In this document: positions 11,180 through 22,750 of the stretch, piece after piece | Numbering within the stretch: position 1 is the stretch's first letter | Layout of the letters: each line of letters begins with the position of its first letter | Origin: Hymenopus coronatus | Taxonomy: Eukaryota > Arthropoda > Insecta > Mantodea > Hymenopodidae | Reading direction: 5' to 3' | NCBI GenBank assembly: GCA_030762935.1 | Contig: CM060887.1 | Span: forward strand, 8,734,501-8,798,500 | Length of the DNA: 64,000 bases | The notes under the pieces: generated by a model | Told to the model about the DNA's origin: nothing | Databases searched by the model: none | The model's input: only the letters and a program-made list of their open reading frames with translations | Translations under genes and position numbers: made by a program

Positions 11180-11511
11180 AATAGAGTTAAACGTCTTCGA
11201 GATATTCCGGATTATTGGTTTCAATTTTTAGCCACTTAAACTTTTCACAAACGGGAAGACATCTTTTTACTCGTTTCTCGTTTGTTCACTCCAGGCAAGC
11301 TAAAAGATTGGAATTTCAATTGTTTCACAAAGCGACCAGATTTTAAAGGACGAGAATATCGCTGTATCCTGTGCATTTTCTTATTTCCCTTCTTCTTAAA
11401 AGGAGGCTAATAATAAAACTAATTCTGCTTAAATTTATCTTGGTTAGCTTGATTAATGTTTTAAATAAAAGGTTTCTTTAGTGAACGACTAGAGAAAGTC
11501 ATGTTAATGGA
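11180..11511 (-). mobile_element. F1 partial, C subtype, array unit 2
   Basis: Middle block, C-type core (AATTGTTTCACAAAGCGACC) and left end only. Its left-end tip joins the next unit's right end across one T-tract. Confidence 0.8.
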
Positions 11512-11518
11512 ACTCATT

Positions 11519-12350
11519 AGATTTTTACTTTCTCTGTACGTACTATGTTCATAGTGTATAGAAAAGGTGTTGTATTGTACCCAAAAATTCCATACCGAGA
11601 TTTCACCGGAAATACATGTTTTGAGACCACCTGAATCCAAAAAAAAAGCACTTTAGAAAAATGTCCGTGTGTGTGTATGTCTGTGTGTTTATGTGCCTGT
11701 GGGCAGCATAGCTCAAAAAGGAAAACACCGTTAAATATCAAACTTGGTATTTAATTTCAGTATCTTCCAAGGATGCGACACGTGGAACATTTTTCGAAAA
11801 TTTTGATTTTCTAAAAAATGGCTCTAATGATTTTGATTAAAATATCGTATATTAAAGATACATACCTTACAAATAATATGTACATTTTGAGCTTTCTGGG
11901 AATAGCCTCTGAAGACTACTTTATTCTGGATGAATTTTATGGAATTTTGTTTAATTGGTAAACCGTATGAGATAGACAAAAACTTTCTAAACAAGTAATG
12001 TAGAGCACATTAAAACACACAATTTATATTACATACATTTTTTTCGCGGAGTTTATCATTTTTTACATATTCCTTGTTTTGGTTTCAGCTATGAAAAACA
12101 TATTTTTCTCATACAGGAATTTGTCAACTCCTGTCAATACAAACAATGGAACTTCAGTCACATAGCAACCAGCTTTTGACCATCATATGGTACACCGTTT
12201 TGCGATCCTACTTACAAGGAAGCAAGTAATAAGTCTATTTCTGCTAATTAAATTCATTTTTTCTCACTTAGCATGAAGTAAATAGAAGCATAAGCTTTTT
12301 AACAATAATTTATTGCAGAATTGTAGAGAAAGTCATGTGAATGGAACACA
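11519..12350 (-). mobile_element. F1 element, array unit 3
   Basis: Right end at 11519-11570, left-end tip at 12322-12350. About 30 bases are missing where the G-rich GGGGTGGGGGGATTTTC segment should lie (near 11780). Confidence 0.85.
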
Positions 12351-12359
12351 TCAGATTTT

Positions 12360-13215
12360 TTTTTACTTTTTCTATACGTACTAAGTGCATAGTGTATAGA
12401 GAAGGTATTGTATTGCACCCAAAAATTCGGATCCCAGATTTCACCGGAAATATATGTTTTGAGGCCTCCTGAATCCAATAAAAGTATTTTTAGAAACATG
12501 TTCGTGTGTGTCTGTGGGCAGCATAGCTCAAAAATGAAAGGACCATTAGAAACCAAACTTGGTATTTAGGTTTGGTATCTTCGAAGGATGCGAGACGAAG
12601 ATTTTGAAGAAAATCCCCCCATCCCAAATTACGCTTTACATGGAACTTTTTTCGGAAATTTTGAATTTCTTAAAAATGGCCTTAACGATTTTGATTAAAA
12701 TGTCGTATATTTAAGATATTTACTTCACAGGTAAAATGTATATCTTGAATTTTCTGGGAAGAGTCTTTGAAGACTAATTTATTCTGGATGAATTTTACGG
12801 AATTTTGCATAATTGCTAAACCGTATGAGATGGACGAAAACTTACCATTTTCAGAAATTGTACAGCACATTAAAACACACAATTTATATTACATACATTT
12901 TTTCGCGGAGTTTATCGTTTTTTACATATTCCTTGTTTTGGTTTCAGCTATGAAAAACATATACTTTTCTCATACAGGAATTTGTCAACTCCTTTCCATG
13001 CAAACAAAGGAGCTTCAATCACATAGCAACCAGCTTTTCATTAGGACTTCAAGCTATGGCACTCCCTTATTTCTCTTTACTTACAAGAAACCAAGTAATA
13101 CAGACAATTTATGCTAATGTTTATCTAGATTATTGTGAAGTAGATAGAAGAATAAACTTTTTGGCAATAATTTGTTACAGAGATATAGAGAAATTCATGC
13201 GAATTGAACATATAA
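12360..13215 (-). mobile_element. F1 element, array unit 4
   Basis: Right end at 12360-12405, left end at 13185-13215 with several substitutions in the tip. Its interior around 12830-12960 is nearly identical to the neighbouring unit at 11990-12115, pointing to local duplication. Confidence 0.85.
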
Positions 13216-13222
13216 GATTTTT

Positions 13223-13448
13223 TGTTTTCATACAAGGTTATCTGATTAGGATTCACAATGTATTCAGGGTTCAACTTAAACATATTGAACAGAATGACAT
13301 TGTTTTATTTACATTTTGTTTTACTGCACACTTACATAACTCAACCGAAGTAAGTATTTGAATTTCCGTTCTTTAAACTACAAAATCAGCTTCATAGCTG
13401 TTACAAAGGTGAAAAATTAACCTTCATATCGGGAATTAAGAGAACTGT
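13223..13448. other. Unassigned sequence
   Basis: AT-rich, no motif recognised. Confidence 0.4.
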
Positions 13449-13449
13449 G

Positions 13450-14845
13450 TCTCAGATCCATTAATATTGTAACAAATGTCATAAATTGAACTTCAACAAT
13501 CGCCATAGACCGTTCGTGCTTTTGTAATACACAAAATAAAAAGCAATATTAAAACAACAAAGAATTAAAATAGTAAACACGAAAATAAAACGACAAAGAT
13601 ATTCAAATACACCAACTTAAGTTTTCAGTACAGAGTACACCTTATTCAGAATGTACCCTATTATAATACATAAATACACTTAAAAGAAATATATGCACAT
13701 ATATAAAACCATAACACAATAATGACATAAGCATGACAAAATATATGTATGTAAGAAATGGTAATCCCCCCCCCCTCTTCTCTATTGTCAGCCTCCTCAT
13801 ATCTCGGCTGTCTTGCCTTAAGTATAAATTTACCTAGCCCGTCCACGTCTTCCGTGCCTGCCAGTAACGTCCAACATGCTTCTAGCTCTACATTCGCGGT
13901 GATAAAGAATCGCGGTAATCATTTTCCCCGCCATTCCTCCGTACCCCTACAACTTGCCAAGATATGGGTCCACGACTCTTCCTCCTCGCAAATGGGACAG
14001 ATTCTCGCACCATTCTCGTCAGCAATTTTTCTGCTTCTCCATGCTCCTAGTCTAATCCACGCGAGCCCCTCTCCTGTTTTGATGCATTGCGCCATACCCC
14101 AGTAAGGCATTAAAAGGAATAATTCTTAAAGGAGGTCAAAGTGATCCAATATCAATAGCAGGAGCAAGTCTTCTCCGATTTTAGCCCAGACTCTACTTCT
14201 AATGAAACCTTCTCCGGCATTGCGCAATTATTTGCTGTCTGTCAATATCACAGAGGCGGTTCTTAATTTTTCTTCAAATACTCCGCCTGTTTGCCTGCCC
14301 CGCCATCCAAATGAATCCCAATCCAGTGGTTTCCAACCCTTTCTTTAATTTTGATGCCCACGTCCATTCGCAACTGCTCACGGTAGCAGACTGCCCTAAT
14401 TAGTGATTGGTTTCTGTGAACGATTCTCATCCAATATTTAACTGGTCTAATTTTGGACTCAATCGTTTCACTATGCGCCCCAAATTCCCTCATTATCCCG
14501 CAGTTTGCCTTACCCCTCCCTAAACCCAGAATTCCTTTCAAAAAATTGGGTCCTCACTTGGTCCAGATTCCCTGTTTGTTTCCACCCCCATATTTCTCCT
14601 CCATATGTCATCGTGGATTTAACTGTCGCTCCGTATACAGTTTCCATTAAGATTATCGATGTATTCGGAATTCTGCAGCGTATTCGGAGAGCTTCCGCTA
14701 CTTTCATCCTTGCCTTGTGTTTCGTAGTGTCAATGTGTTTTGTCTATTTTCCGTTCATTGTAAATGTGAGTCCTAAGTACACAAAAGATTTAACATTGTC
14801 CAGTATCTGTCCTGCATATGTCCAAGCCTCCTCCCTGCTATAAAC
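13450..14845 (-). pseudogene. LINE 3' half: reverse-transcriptase C-terminal region and 3' UTR
   Basis: On the minus strand, broken frames from about 14840 down to 13760 give, in order: a VYLGLTFTMNGK stretch (the YLG region of the LINE thumb), TYGGEIWGWKQ (matching the YGAEIWGW signature of some insect LINEs), an IRPVKYWMRI segment, and a CPICEEEESWTHILASC zinc-knuckle-like ending. The 3' UTR (about 13450-13755) is shared with 43675-44135 in the opposite orientation, which marks one retrotransposon family. In-frame stops and frameshifts make it a dead copy. Clade is uncertain. Confidence 0.8.
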
Positions 14846-14979
14846 AAAACCATTTTTAAAAAGTCAGATTCTAGTGACTATAATGGTATAGAAACTGATC
14901 ATAACGGCTGTTTGTTGTTTTTTAAACTTGTACTTAAGCAATATCTCTTGTTTGTGTTGCTTTTTTGCTTTGTTTTGTT

Positions 14980-15095
14980 TTGTTTTCTCGTCGTGCAAGA
15001 AGCATGGAGTTTCATATGCATCACAGCCGACATATTTTTTTAAAAATCTGACTATCGCTTTACCTACATTGAAATGCGTAAAGAATAAGCATCAG
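14980..15095 (-). repeat. Short dispersed repeat, copy 2 (s2)
   Basis: Inverted copy of 888-1017, sharing the GTCGGCTGTGATG and TAGTCAGATTTTTAAA blocks. It again lies directly beside an F1 left end. Confidence 0.5.
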
Positions 15096-15105
15096 ATTAA
15101 AAAAA

Positions 15106-15768
15106 AATTGATGTGTTCCATTCACATGACTTTCTCTACATTTCTGCAACTAATTATTGTTATAAAGTTTATGCTTCTATTTACTTCATACTAATCGAGA
15201 AAAAATTAGCAGAAAGTCTTATTACTTGCTTCCTTGTAAGTAGAAGCGAAATAAGGGAGTACCATAGGTTAAAGTGATAGTCAAAAGCTGGTTGCTATGT
15301 GACTGAAGTTCTGTTGGTATGGACAGGAGTTGACAAATTCCTGTATAAAAAAAGTATAAGTTTTTCAAAGCTGAAACGAAAAATTAGGAATATCTTAAAA
15401 ACGACGAACTCCAGGAAAAAAATGTATATGACATAAATTGTGTGTTTTAATGTGCTCTACATTTTTGTATAGTAAGTTTTTGTCTATCTCTTACGGTTTA
15501 GCAATTATGCAAAATTCCGTAAAATTCATTCAGAATAAAGTAGTCTTCAGAGGATATTCCCCAAAAATTCAAGATATACATATTATTTGTCAGGTAAATA
15601 TCTTTAATATACGATATTTTAATCAAAATTGTTAGAGCCATTTTTGAGAAAATAAAAATTTTCGAAATTATTTCCAGGTAAAGGGTAGTTTGGGGTGGGG
15701 GGTTTCTTAAAAATCTTCGTGTCGCATCCTTGGAAGATACCAAATCCAAATACCAGGTAGAGAAAGTA
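15106..15768 (+). mobile_element. F1 copy with internal deletion
   Basis: Left end through the interior, then a jump from AAATACCAG at the big interior hairpin straight to GTAGAGAAAGT. About 200 bases including microsatellite and right-end palindrome are lost, while the outermost right end remains. Confidence 0.85.
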
Positions 15769-15772
15769 AAAA

Positions 15773-16137
15773 TAAATGTCAAATATGAAGTATAAGAAGA
15801 ATAGAATTTCTTAAGAGTAGTTTTAGAAGATTGAACAGAGAAATCACGTGATTTAGAGCAGACTTGTTACTTTTAAAGTTTGTTTTTTGATCTAGGAGTT
15901 GGGCATTTAGGAGCAGACGTGGAGTAATTAATCTCAGTAAATGGGCGTGTTTAGGAAGCACGTGAGCCGCTCTTGCGCTGAGTGGCAGAATTAGAAGTCG
16001 ACTACTTCGATTTTGTCTGATTTTGATTGATACTGGGGCCGTCGTCGCCACCGCCGCTAGAGGCCCGCGTCGGAAAGATTAATGATCCTAGCCCAGGAAC
16101 CTCAAATGAAATTCTCCACCTTGTTGTTGCCTCTTAA
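15773..16137. other. Unassigned sequence with GC-rich patch
   Basis: About 365 bases without recognised repeats. 16030-16070 is GC/CpG-rich (GTCGTCGCCACCGCCGC). A 90-codon minus frame (15779-16051) shows no domain and is not called. Confidence 0.35.
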
Positions 16138-16386
16138 GATATTTCCGTCCGCCATCTTGTTACGTCGCTTCGTCATTGTTGTAAAGTATAACTAGGTGTT
16201 TGCCGGTAGCTGCTGGTTTTATCGAAATCTTCACTCACATTATCGTGATAAATGAAACAGCGCTCGACCGAATGCAAGTTCAATTAACGAAACACGTTTT
16301 CCCGCCGTATCAAAGTCTTCCATTCATTATAGCGCTGTATTTATAAGTACCAACCTGACGGGGATAAAGCTAAAACTTCCTTTTAT
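16138..16386 (+). repeat. Direct repeat D, copy 1
   Basis: About 240 bases repeated at 17253-17493. Conserved blocks include TTCCGTCCGCCATCTTGTTA, CTTCACTCACATTATC, GAAACACGTTTTCCCGCC and ATTATAGCGCTGTATTTAT. It starts with a CCGCCATCTTG box matching the YY1/Pho-type consensus. Orientation is arbitrary and no coding is seen. Confidence 0.8.
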
Positions 16387-16389
16387 TTG

Positions 16390-16650
16390 TTTTTCACAGA
16401 AGCCGTGTGTCGGACCGGAGTTTGAATGCCATAGCCGGGATTTGAGCCACGGATCTCCCGATCTCTACCACTGAGTTACTATGGCAACATGCCGGCGTAT
16501 CACTGAACCCTTCAACTGACTCGCATGTTTCCCGGTAAACCACAAGGTGATCTCAAATGATTTTGAGATGACAACTCCAATGGCGACTTAGTTTAAGATC
16601 CAGGATTTATAATATACCCAACTATTATGGTCATTTGGTATTTAATTGTT
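16390..16650 (-). mobile_element. SINE A copy
   Basis: The tRNA-like module at 16427-16496 lacks about 10 bases of the anticodon arm. It is followed by the family's head region with TTTCCCGGTAAACCACAAGG and ATTATGGTCA near 16630. Confidence 0.75.
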
Positions 16651-16835
16651 TTTCACACAAGCCGTATGTGAGACAGGAGTTAAATAGGTAGAGTCAGAAA
16701 AATTGAATGCCATAGCCGGGATTTCAACCACGAAGCTCCCGGTTTCTAGCGGGTTGCTCTACAACTGAGCTACCACGGCATAGCACTGAATCCCTCAACT
16801 GACTCGCATGTTTCCCGGAAAACGACAGTTGAAGG
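16651..16835 (-). mobile_element. SINE A copy, truncated
   Basis: Tail TTTTTCACACAAGCCGTATG, tRNA-like module at 16708-16780 (73 nt, A- and B-boxes present), truncated after the TTTCCCGG string. It lies directly behind the previous SINE in the same orientation. Confidence 0.75.
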
Positions 16836-16839
16836 ATGT

Positions 16840-17250
16840 TTTGAAGCAGAGAAAACAATTCCAAATGCATATGCTAATAATGTTTAATAATAAGCTTATG
16901 TCTTACTTTCACATAGATTTCTGCACTCTTTCTTACATAGACTATTCTATAAAAGCAAACTTCGTTAACTTCACGAGGAAATAATCGCATGAAAATCCTA
17001 AATTCCATATTTTTAAAGGGCTCAGGTAAAATTGCCGGTATGTTGGCAGGATTGGATTCTGACGGTGTCACATTTGACTGTCTTTACATGGATTTTGCTC
17101 ATTTTTCTAAAAATAAAATAACACTACAAATTTCCTCAAAATATTAACAATAACTAGCCTAATTTTATTGTTGGAGGTTAGTGTAATACGTAATTATAGA
17201 AAAAGTCCATTGGAAATAATAAAAACTTGGATTGGTCATCTTTGTTCTGT
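16840..17250. other. Unassigned sequence
   Basis: Between the SINEs and the second D repeat. A 65-codon minus frame (16874-17071) is unremarkable. Confidence 0.4.
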
Positions 17251-17252
17251 AT

Positions 17253-17493
17253 ATTTCCGTCCGCCATCTTGTTATGTCCCTTCGTCATTGTTGTAAAGTA
17301 TAGCAGCTGTGTACCTAAAGGTTTTATCGAGGTCTTCACTCACATTATCATGATAAATGCAACAACGCTCGACCAACTTCAATTAACGAAACACGTTTTC
17401 CCGCCGTATCAAAGTCTTAAACGTGGCCATTCATTATAGCGCTGTATTTATAAATACCAACCTGACGGAGATAAAATTGCAACTTCCTTGTTT
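17253..17493 (+). repeat. Direct repeat D, copy 2
   Basis: Second copy of the 16138-16386 repeat, clearly similar over its length by eye, with the same CCGCCATCTTG box near its start. An AACGTGG insertion precedes the CATTCATTATAGCGC block. Confidence 0.8.
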
Positions 17494-17517
17494 TTATTAT
17501 TGCTTCGCTGTTGGTTT
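17494..17517 (+). repeat. P-motif stub
   Basis: TTTTTATTATTGCTTCGCTG, shared with 18122 and 19057; the first of three spaced occurrences separated by minus-oriented F1 copies. Confidence 0.55.
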
Positions 17518-17774
17518 TTTTAGATATTCCTTGTTTTTGGTTTCAGCTTTAAAAAAAAACTTATTTTTCTCATACAGGAATTTGCCAACTCGTGTCCATA
17601 CAAACAAAGGAAGCTCAGTCACATAGCAACCAGCTTTTGGCTGTCACTTTAACCTATGGTACTCCCTTATTTCGCTTCTACTTACAAGGAAGCAAGTAAT
17701 AAGACTATTTCTGCTAATATTTTCTCGATCAGCATGAAGTAAACAGAATCATAAGCTTTCTAATAATAATTTGT
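17518..17774 (-). mobile_element. F1 copy (part 1), interrupted by a SINE
   Basis: Middle block, A-type core and left block in minus orientation. Continues after the SINE at 18061-18110. Confidence 0.8.
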
Positions 17775-18060
17775 TTGGCCCGTCTGGGTAGCGTGGTGGT
17801 AGCGTGTCTGCCTCATGTTCAACAGGTCGTGAGTTCGAATTTCGCTTGAGGTGAGTTACTCGGGTAAGGTTTTTTTCGGGGTTTCCCCTTATCCTGAGAA
17901 GACGAATGTCGAGTAACTTTAAGTTTCATGGACCCCGAGATCATTTGAGCATCATTTCACCAATTTCATTCATCGTCCGATATGACCAACCAGGTTAAAG
18001 GACGTTAAGCTACAAAAACAAAAAACAAAAAAAAAAATTAAAAATAAAATAAAAAAAAAA
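17775..18060 (+). mobile_element. SINE B (tRNA-derived), full length
   Basis: tRNA-like head with A-box GGGTAGCGTGG (17786) and B-box GAGTTCGAATTTC (17831), unique body, and an A-rich tail (18012-18060). Flanked by a near-perfect 11-base duplication (AATAATTTGTT / AATAATTTATT), so it retroposed into an F1 copy. Confidence 0.85.
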
Positions 18061-18110
18061 CAATAATTTATTGCAGAGATGTAGAGAAAGTTATGTGAAT
18101 GGGACACCTC
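18061..18110 (-). mobile_element. F1 copy (part 2): left end
   Basis: TTGCAGAGATGTAGAGAAAG and the left-end tip, completing the F1 split by the SINE. Followed by a long T-run. Confidence 0.8.
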
Positions 18111-18116
18111 AGCTTT

Positions 18117-18257
18117 TTTTTTTTTTTATTATTGCTTCGCTGTTGATTCGTCACCATTCTCAACTTCTGTACCAATATTATCAAGAGAGATACATGTACA
18201 TACAGCAGAACTCCGTTTAACCGAACTAAAAGGGGTAAAAACGTTTTGGATTACAGC
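18117..18257 (-). repeat. P repeat, copy 2
   Basis: TATTATTGCTTCGCTGTTGA through CAGCAGAACTCCGTTTAACC, repeated at 19057. The CAGCAGAACYCCGTTTAACC string recalls pogo/Tigger-type transposon termini. On the minus strand a short tail encodes VENGDESTAKQ before a stop. Family assignment is tentative. Confidence 0.45.
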
Positions 18258-18259
18258 AT

Positions 18260-19049
18260 TTTTACTTTCTCTACATGTACTATGTACATAGTGTATAGAG
18301 AAGGTATTGTATATACTCAAGAATTTGATGCCCAGATTTCACCGGAAATACACGCTTTAGGATCCAAAAAAGCATTTTGATTCAGTAAATCACCAAACTT
18401 TGTATTTAAGTTTAGTATGTTCCAGGGATGCGACACGAAGATTTGCAGAAAAATCATCCCACCCCAAACAACCCCTTACATGGAAAAACTTTAGAAAACT
18501 TTGATTTTCTCAAAAAAGACTAAAATTTTTGATTGAAATATCGCATACTAAAGGTATTTATATGCTAAATAAAATTTAAATCTTGAATTTTATGGGAATA
18601 GCCGCTAAAGACCTGTTTATTCTGGATGAATTTTGCTGAGTTTTGCGTAACTGGTAAACTGTAAGAGATAGATAATATTTTGCTATGCAGAAATGTACAT
18701 CTCGTTAAAACACATAATTTATGTCATATACGTTTTTTCGTGGAATTGACTATTTATGAGTTATTCCTTGTTATTTGTTACAGCTTTAAATTAGTTGAGC
18801 TTTTCTCACACGGAAGGCTGTAAACTCCTGGTCATATATAAAACGAATTTCATCCACATGGCAATCAGCGTTTAAAAAATTTCACTATCGTTTTAGCCTA
18901 GTGTATTCCCTTATTTTCCTTTCACTTACAAGGAAACAAGTAATAAGACAAGTTCTGCTAATGATTATCATAAAGTAGATAAAATAACATGTTTTTTAAC
19001 AATAATTTGATACAGATATGTAGAGAAATTCATGTGAATGCAACACATC
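18260..19049 (-). mobile_element. F1 element, complete copy, diverged
   Basis: Right-end hairpin at 18262-18303, left-end tip at 19020-19049. Lies between two P repeats. The microsatellite region is almost completely lost. Confidence 0.85.
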
Positions 19050-19056
19050 AGATTGT

Positions 19057-19200
19057 TTTTATTATTGCTTCGCTGTTGATTGATCAACATTCTCAACTTC
19101 TACATACAGCAGAACCCCGTTTAACCGAACTAAAGAAAAGGTAAAGCGTTTCGGATTAAATAATGTTTTCGGTCAACTCGGCTCAACTATTAAAGCACCA
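19057..19200 (-). repeat. P repeat, copy 3
   Basis: Same start as copies 1 and 2, CAGCAGAACCCCGTTTAACC near 19100, and it extends further (GGTCAACTCGGCTCAAC) than copy 2. Pogo-like terminus is possible, not proven. Confidence 0.45.
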
Positions 19201-19311
19201 ATGCAATAGCCAAGATTAGGCAATTTCAACCAATCGTGGTCATCTGACTGGAGCAATATTGTCGAAACATCTTATCGCAGCTGATGTTCATTTCTTTGAA
19301 ATCCTGTCGCA

Positions 19312-20122
19312 TCTCTGCAACAAATTATTCTATTTACCTCATCTAATCGAGAAAAAATTAGCAGAATTAGTCTTATTACTTGCTTCCTTGTTAGTAGAAG
19401 CGAAATAAGGGAGTACCATAGGTTAAAGTGATAGTCAAAAGCTGGTTGCTATGTAACTGAAGTTCCTTTGTTTGTATGGACACGAGTTCACAAAGTCCTG
19501 TATGAGAAAAGTATAAGTTTTTTATAGCTGAAACCAAAAACAAGAAATATCTAAAAAAACAATCAACTCCACAAAAAAAATGTATATAGCATATATTGTG
19601 TGTTTTAAGGTGCTCTACAAATGTTGTGTGGTAAGTTTTTGTCCATCTCTTACAGTTTAGCAGTTAAACAAAATTCCCTAAAATTGACCCAGAATAAAGT
19701 AGCCTTCAGAGGCTATTCCCAGAAAATTCAAAATATACATTTCATTTGTGACGTAAATATCTTTAATATACGATATTTTAATCAAAATCGTTAGAGCCAG
19801 TTTTTAGAATATTACAATTTTCGAAAAAAGTTCCATGTAAAGGGTAGTTGGGGATGGGGGGATTTTTATCGAAATCTTCGTGTCGCATCCCTGGAAGATA
19901 CTAAGCTTAAATACCATGTTTGGTATTTTACCAACTTTTCGTTTTTGAGTTATCGTGTTCACAGACACACGGACACACACACACGGACCTTTTTCTGAAA
20001 GTACTTTTTTTTATACAGGGGACCCTAAAACATATATTTCCGGTGAAATCTCGGTATCGATTTTTTTGGTGGAGTGCAATACCTTCTCTATACATTATGT
20101 ACACAGTACGTGTAGAGAAAGT
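19312..20122 (+). mobile_element. F1 copy lacking the left-end tip
   Basis: Starts within the left block (GCATCTCTGCAACAAATTATT). A-type core, complete interior and a good right end (20085-20122). Confidence 0.85.
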
Positions 20123-20130
20123 AAAAAAAA

Positions 20131-20380
20131 AATTGGTAAATAAACATGGTCGAATGCGTCAGCTACCATTTTGAACTAACGTAAGTACTACAAAGATAAA
20201 ATCTCCCTTCCTATATATTGTACATTATTAATAGTCTATTTCGCTGAATTGTCTTATCAAATATAACTCTTGTTTTCGTCTCTTAGGATAATTAGCGACA
20301 ACATCAAAACACTTGTGGTATTACTTATGATAATAAAAGCACAGAAAATAATTCAATACCAAATGCATACAATACTGTCT
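20131..20380. other. Unassigned AT-rich sequence
   Basis: About 250 bases, nothing recognised. Confidence 0.4.
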
Positions 20381-20383
20381 CTA

Positions 20384-20850
20384 CACGTACTCTATATATA
20401 GTGTATAGAGAAGGTATTGTAATGCACCCAAAAATTCCATACCGAGATTTCACCGAAAATACATATTTTGATATTCCCTGAGACCATAAAAAGCATTATT
20501 AGAAAAAGATCCGTGTGTGTCTGTGGCCAGTATAGCCCAAAAACGAAATGTCAGTCAAATACAAAACTTTTAATTTAAGTTCAGGATGGGACACGAACTT
20601 TTACAAGAAAATCCATCCCTCCACTACCCTTTATATAGAACATTTTTCGAAAATTTTAATTTTCTGAAAAATGGCTAATGACTTCAATTAACATACCTTA
20701 TATTTAAGATATTTTATTACAAATGAAATGCATAGCATCAATTTTCTGTGGAAATAGCCTGTGAAAACCTCTTCATTCTGGAAGACCTGTTTATAACTGG
20801 TAGAGAGATTTACAAAAACTAACTGCACAAGCAATGTACATCTTTCTCTA
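20384..20850 (-). mobile_element. F1 right half
   Basis: Right end at 20384-20425 through the interior to the GTACATC block; core and left end absent. Confidence 0.8.
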
Positions 20851-20893
20851 TCACGTACTCAGTAGGAAGAGAAATAGTTGCATTTAACCCTAA

Positions 20894-21758
20894 AAATCTG
20901 ATGTGTTCCATTCATACGACTTTCTCTACATCTCTACAACTAATTATTGTTAAAAAGCTTATTCTTTTTTTTACTTCATACTAATCGTGAAAAAGTTATT
21001 ACAAATTGTCTTATTACTTGCTTCCTTGTAAGTAGAAGTGAAATAAGGCAGTACCATAGGTTAAAGTGACAGTCAAAAGCTGGTTGCTATGTGACTGAAG
21101 TTCTTTTGTTTGTATGGACACGAGTTTACAAATTCCTGTATGAGAAAAGTATAAGGTTTTTAAAGCTGAAGACAATAACAAGGAATATCTCATAAATGAT
21201 CAACTCCACGAAAAAAAATGTGCGTGACATAAATTTTGTACTTTATTGTGATTTACATTTTTTGTGTGGTAAGTTTCTTTTTTTGTCTCTTACGGTTTAC
21301 CAGTTATGTAAAATTCAATAAATATCATCCAGAATAAACAGGTTTTTAGAGGCTAATGTCAGAAAGTTCAAGATATATGTTTTCTTTGGCATGTAAATAT
21401 CTTAAATGTAAGAGATTTTAATCAAAGTCATCAGAGCCATTTTTGAGAAAATAAAAATTTTCGAAAATAGTTCCGTGTAAACGGTCGTTGGTGGTGAGGG
21501 ATTTTTTTTTTTAAATCTTCCTGTCGCATCCTTGGCAGATACTGAACTTAAATACTAAGTTTGGTATTTATGGACTTTTGGTTTCTGAACTATACTGTCC
21601 ACAGACATACAATCACGGACCTGTTTCCAAAACTGCTTTTTTTTGGGTTCAGGGGAACCAAAAATATATTTCCGGTGAAATCTCGGTATCGAATGTTTTG
21701 GTGCAATACAATACCTTCTCTATACACTATGTACATAGTAGGTACGTGTAGAGAAGCT
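20894..21758 (+). mobile_element. F1 element, complete copy
   Basis: Left tip at about 20896, A-type core, right end at 21718-21758 with a small TAGGTACGTG duplication next to the palindrome. Confidence 0.87.
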
Positions 21759-21872
21759 AAAAAGATTCATTTACAACTTTGACTCCAAAACCTCGGATTG
21801 TCCCTTTAATTGAGGTAAACTTTTCTGGAAATGCTTTCATTCTGCGTCCATAAGTCATGCTAACCATGTTCA

Positions 21873-22745
21873 CTTTTCCTAGTACCTATGTACAATGTAC
21901 GGAGTGGATAGCAAAGGTATTGTATTCCACGCATAAATTCGATACCGAGATTTCACCAGAAATGCATGTTCTAAGACAATTGGAATCCCCACAGAAAAGT
22001 AATTTTAAAAAAGTGTGTGTACGTACGCGCGCTCGCATGAGAGCAGAGCTCAAAAACGAAAAGTTTGTTATATACATCAAACTCAGTATTTAATTTCAGT
22101 ACGTTCTAAGGATGCAAATGGAAGATTCTTAAAAATTCTCCCCGCCTCAAACTAAACTTTACATTGAAAATGTTGATTTTCTCAAAAAAGCTCTAACTAT
22201 TTTGATTAAAATATCACATATTTAAGATATTTTGAGGACAATGTATACATTGAATTTTCTCGGAATAGCCTCTGTAGACTTTTAATTCTGGGTGCCTTTT
22301 GTCTAGCTGGTAAACCGTAAGAATACTGAAAAACTTACTACAAAAATGTAGATCTTATATAAACACACAAATTGTCGTACACATTTTTTGTAGGGTTAAT
22401 CGTTTCTAAGATATTCTTTGTTATTGGTTTCGGTTTTAAACAACTTAAACTTTTCTCTCAAACGAGTAGTCATCTTTCAGTTCATCTCTCTTTCGTATTA
22501 CTGCCGGCATTGCAAAGCGAACCGATTTTGAATTGTTTCGCCTAAGGACCAGCTTTTAAAACATTTGATTGTCTGTTTAGCCTAGTGTATTCCCTATTTC
22601 CCTTCTACTTACAAGAAAGCAAGCAATAAGACCAACTTTGCTAATATTATCTCGATTAGTATGAAGTAGGTATGTGAATAATCTTTTGAAAGAATAGATC
22701 TTTTGTTTGTTTGTAGAATTGAGAGAGACAGTTGTGTGAATGTAA
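21873..22745 (-). mobile_element. F1 element, C subtype, complete
   Basis: Diverged right end (21878-21912), interior, C-type core (TTGTTTCGCCTAAGGACCAGC) and a weak left end near 22715-22745. The microsatellite position is occupied by a GTGTGTACGTACGCGCGC stretch. Confidence 0.8.
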
Positions 22746-22750
22746 CAATT

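Noticed and set aside
10386..13222. Classical satellite DNA
   Set aside because: Most F1 copies are dispersed, in both orientations and with individual truncations; only some are in tandem, so mobile-element spread with local multimers fits better.
16138..17493. D1/D2 as the two LTRs of a retroelement
   Set aside because: The interior holds two SINEs and unassigned sequence with no primer-binding site, polypurine tract or gag/pol remnant, and the repeats do not begin TG and end CA.
19095..19200. Intact pogo/Tigger element
   Set aside because: Only a terminus-like CAGCAGAACCCCG string and a few bases of possible tail coding are seen; no transposase core or opposite terminus was found.
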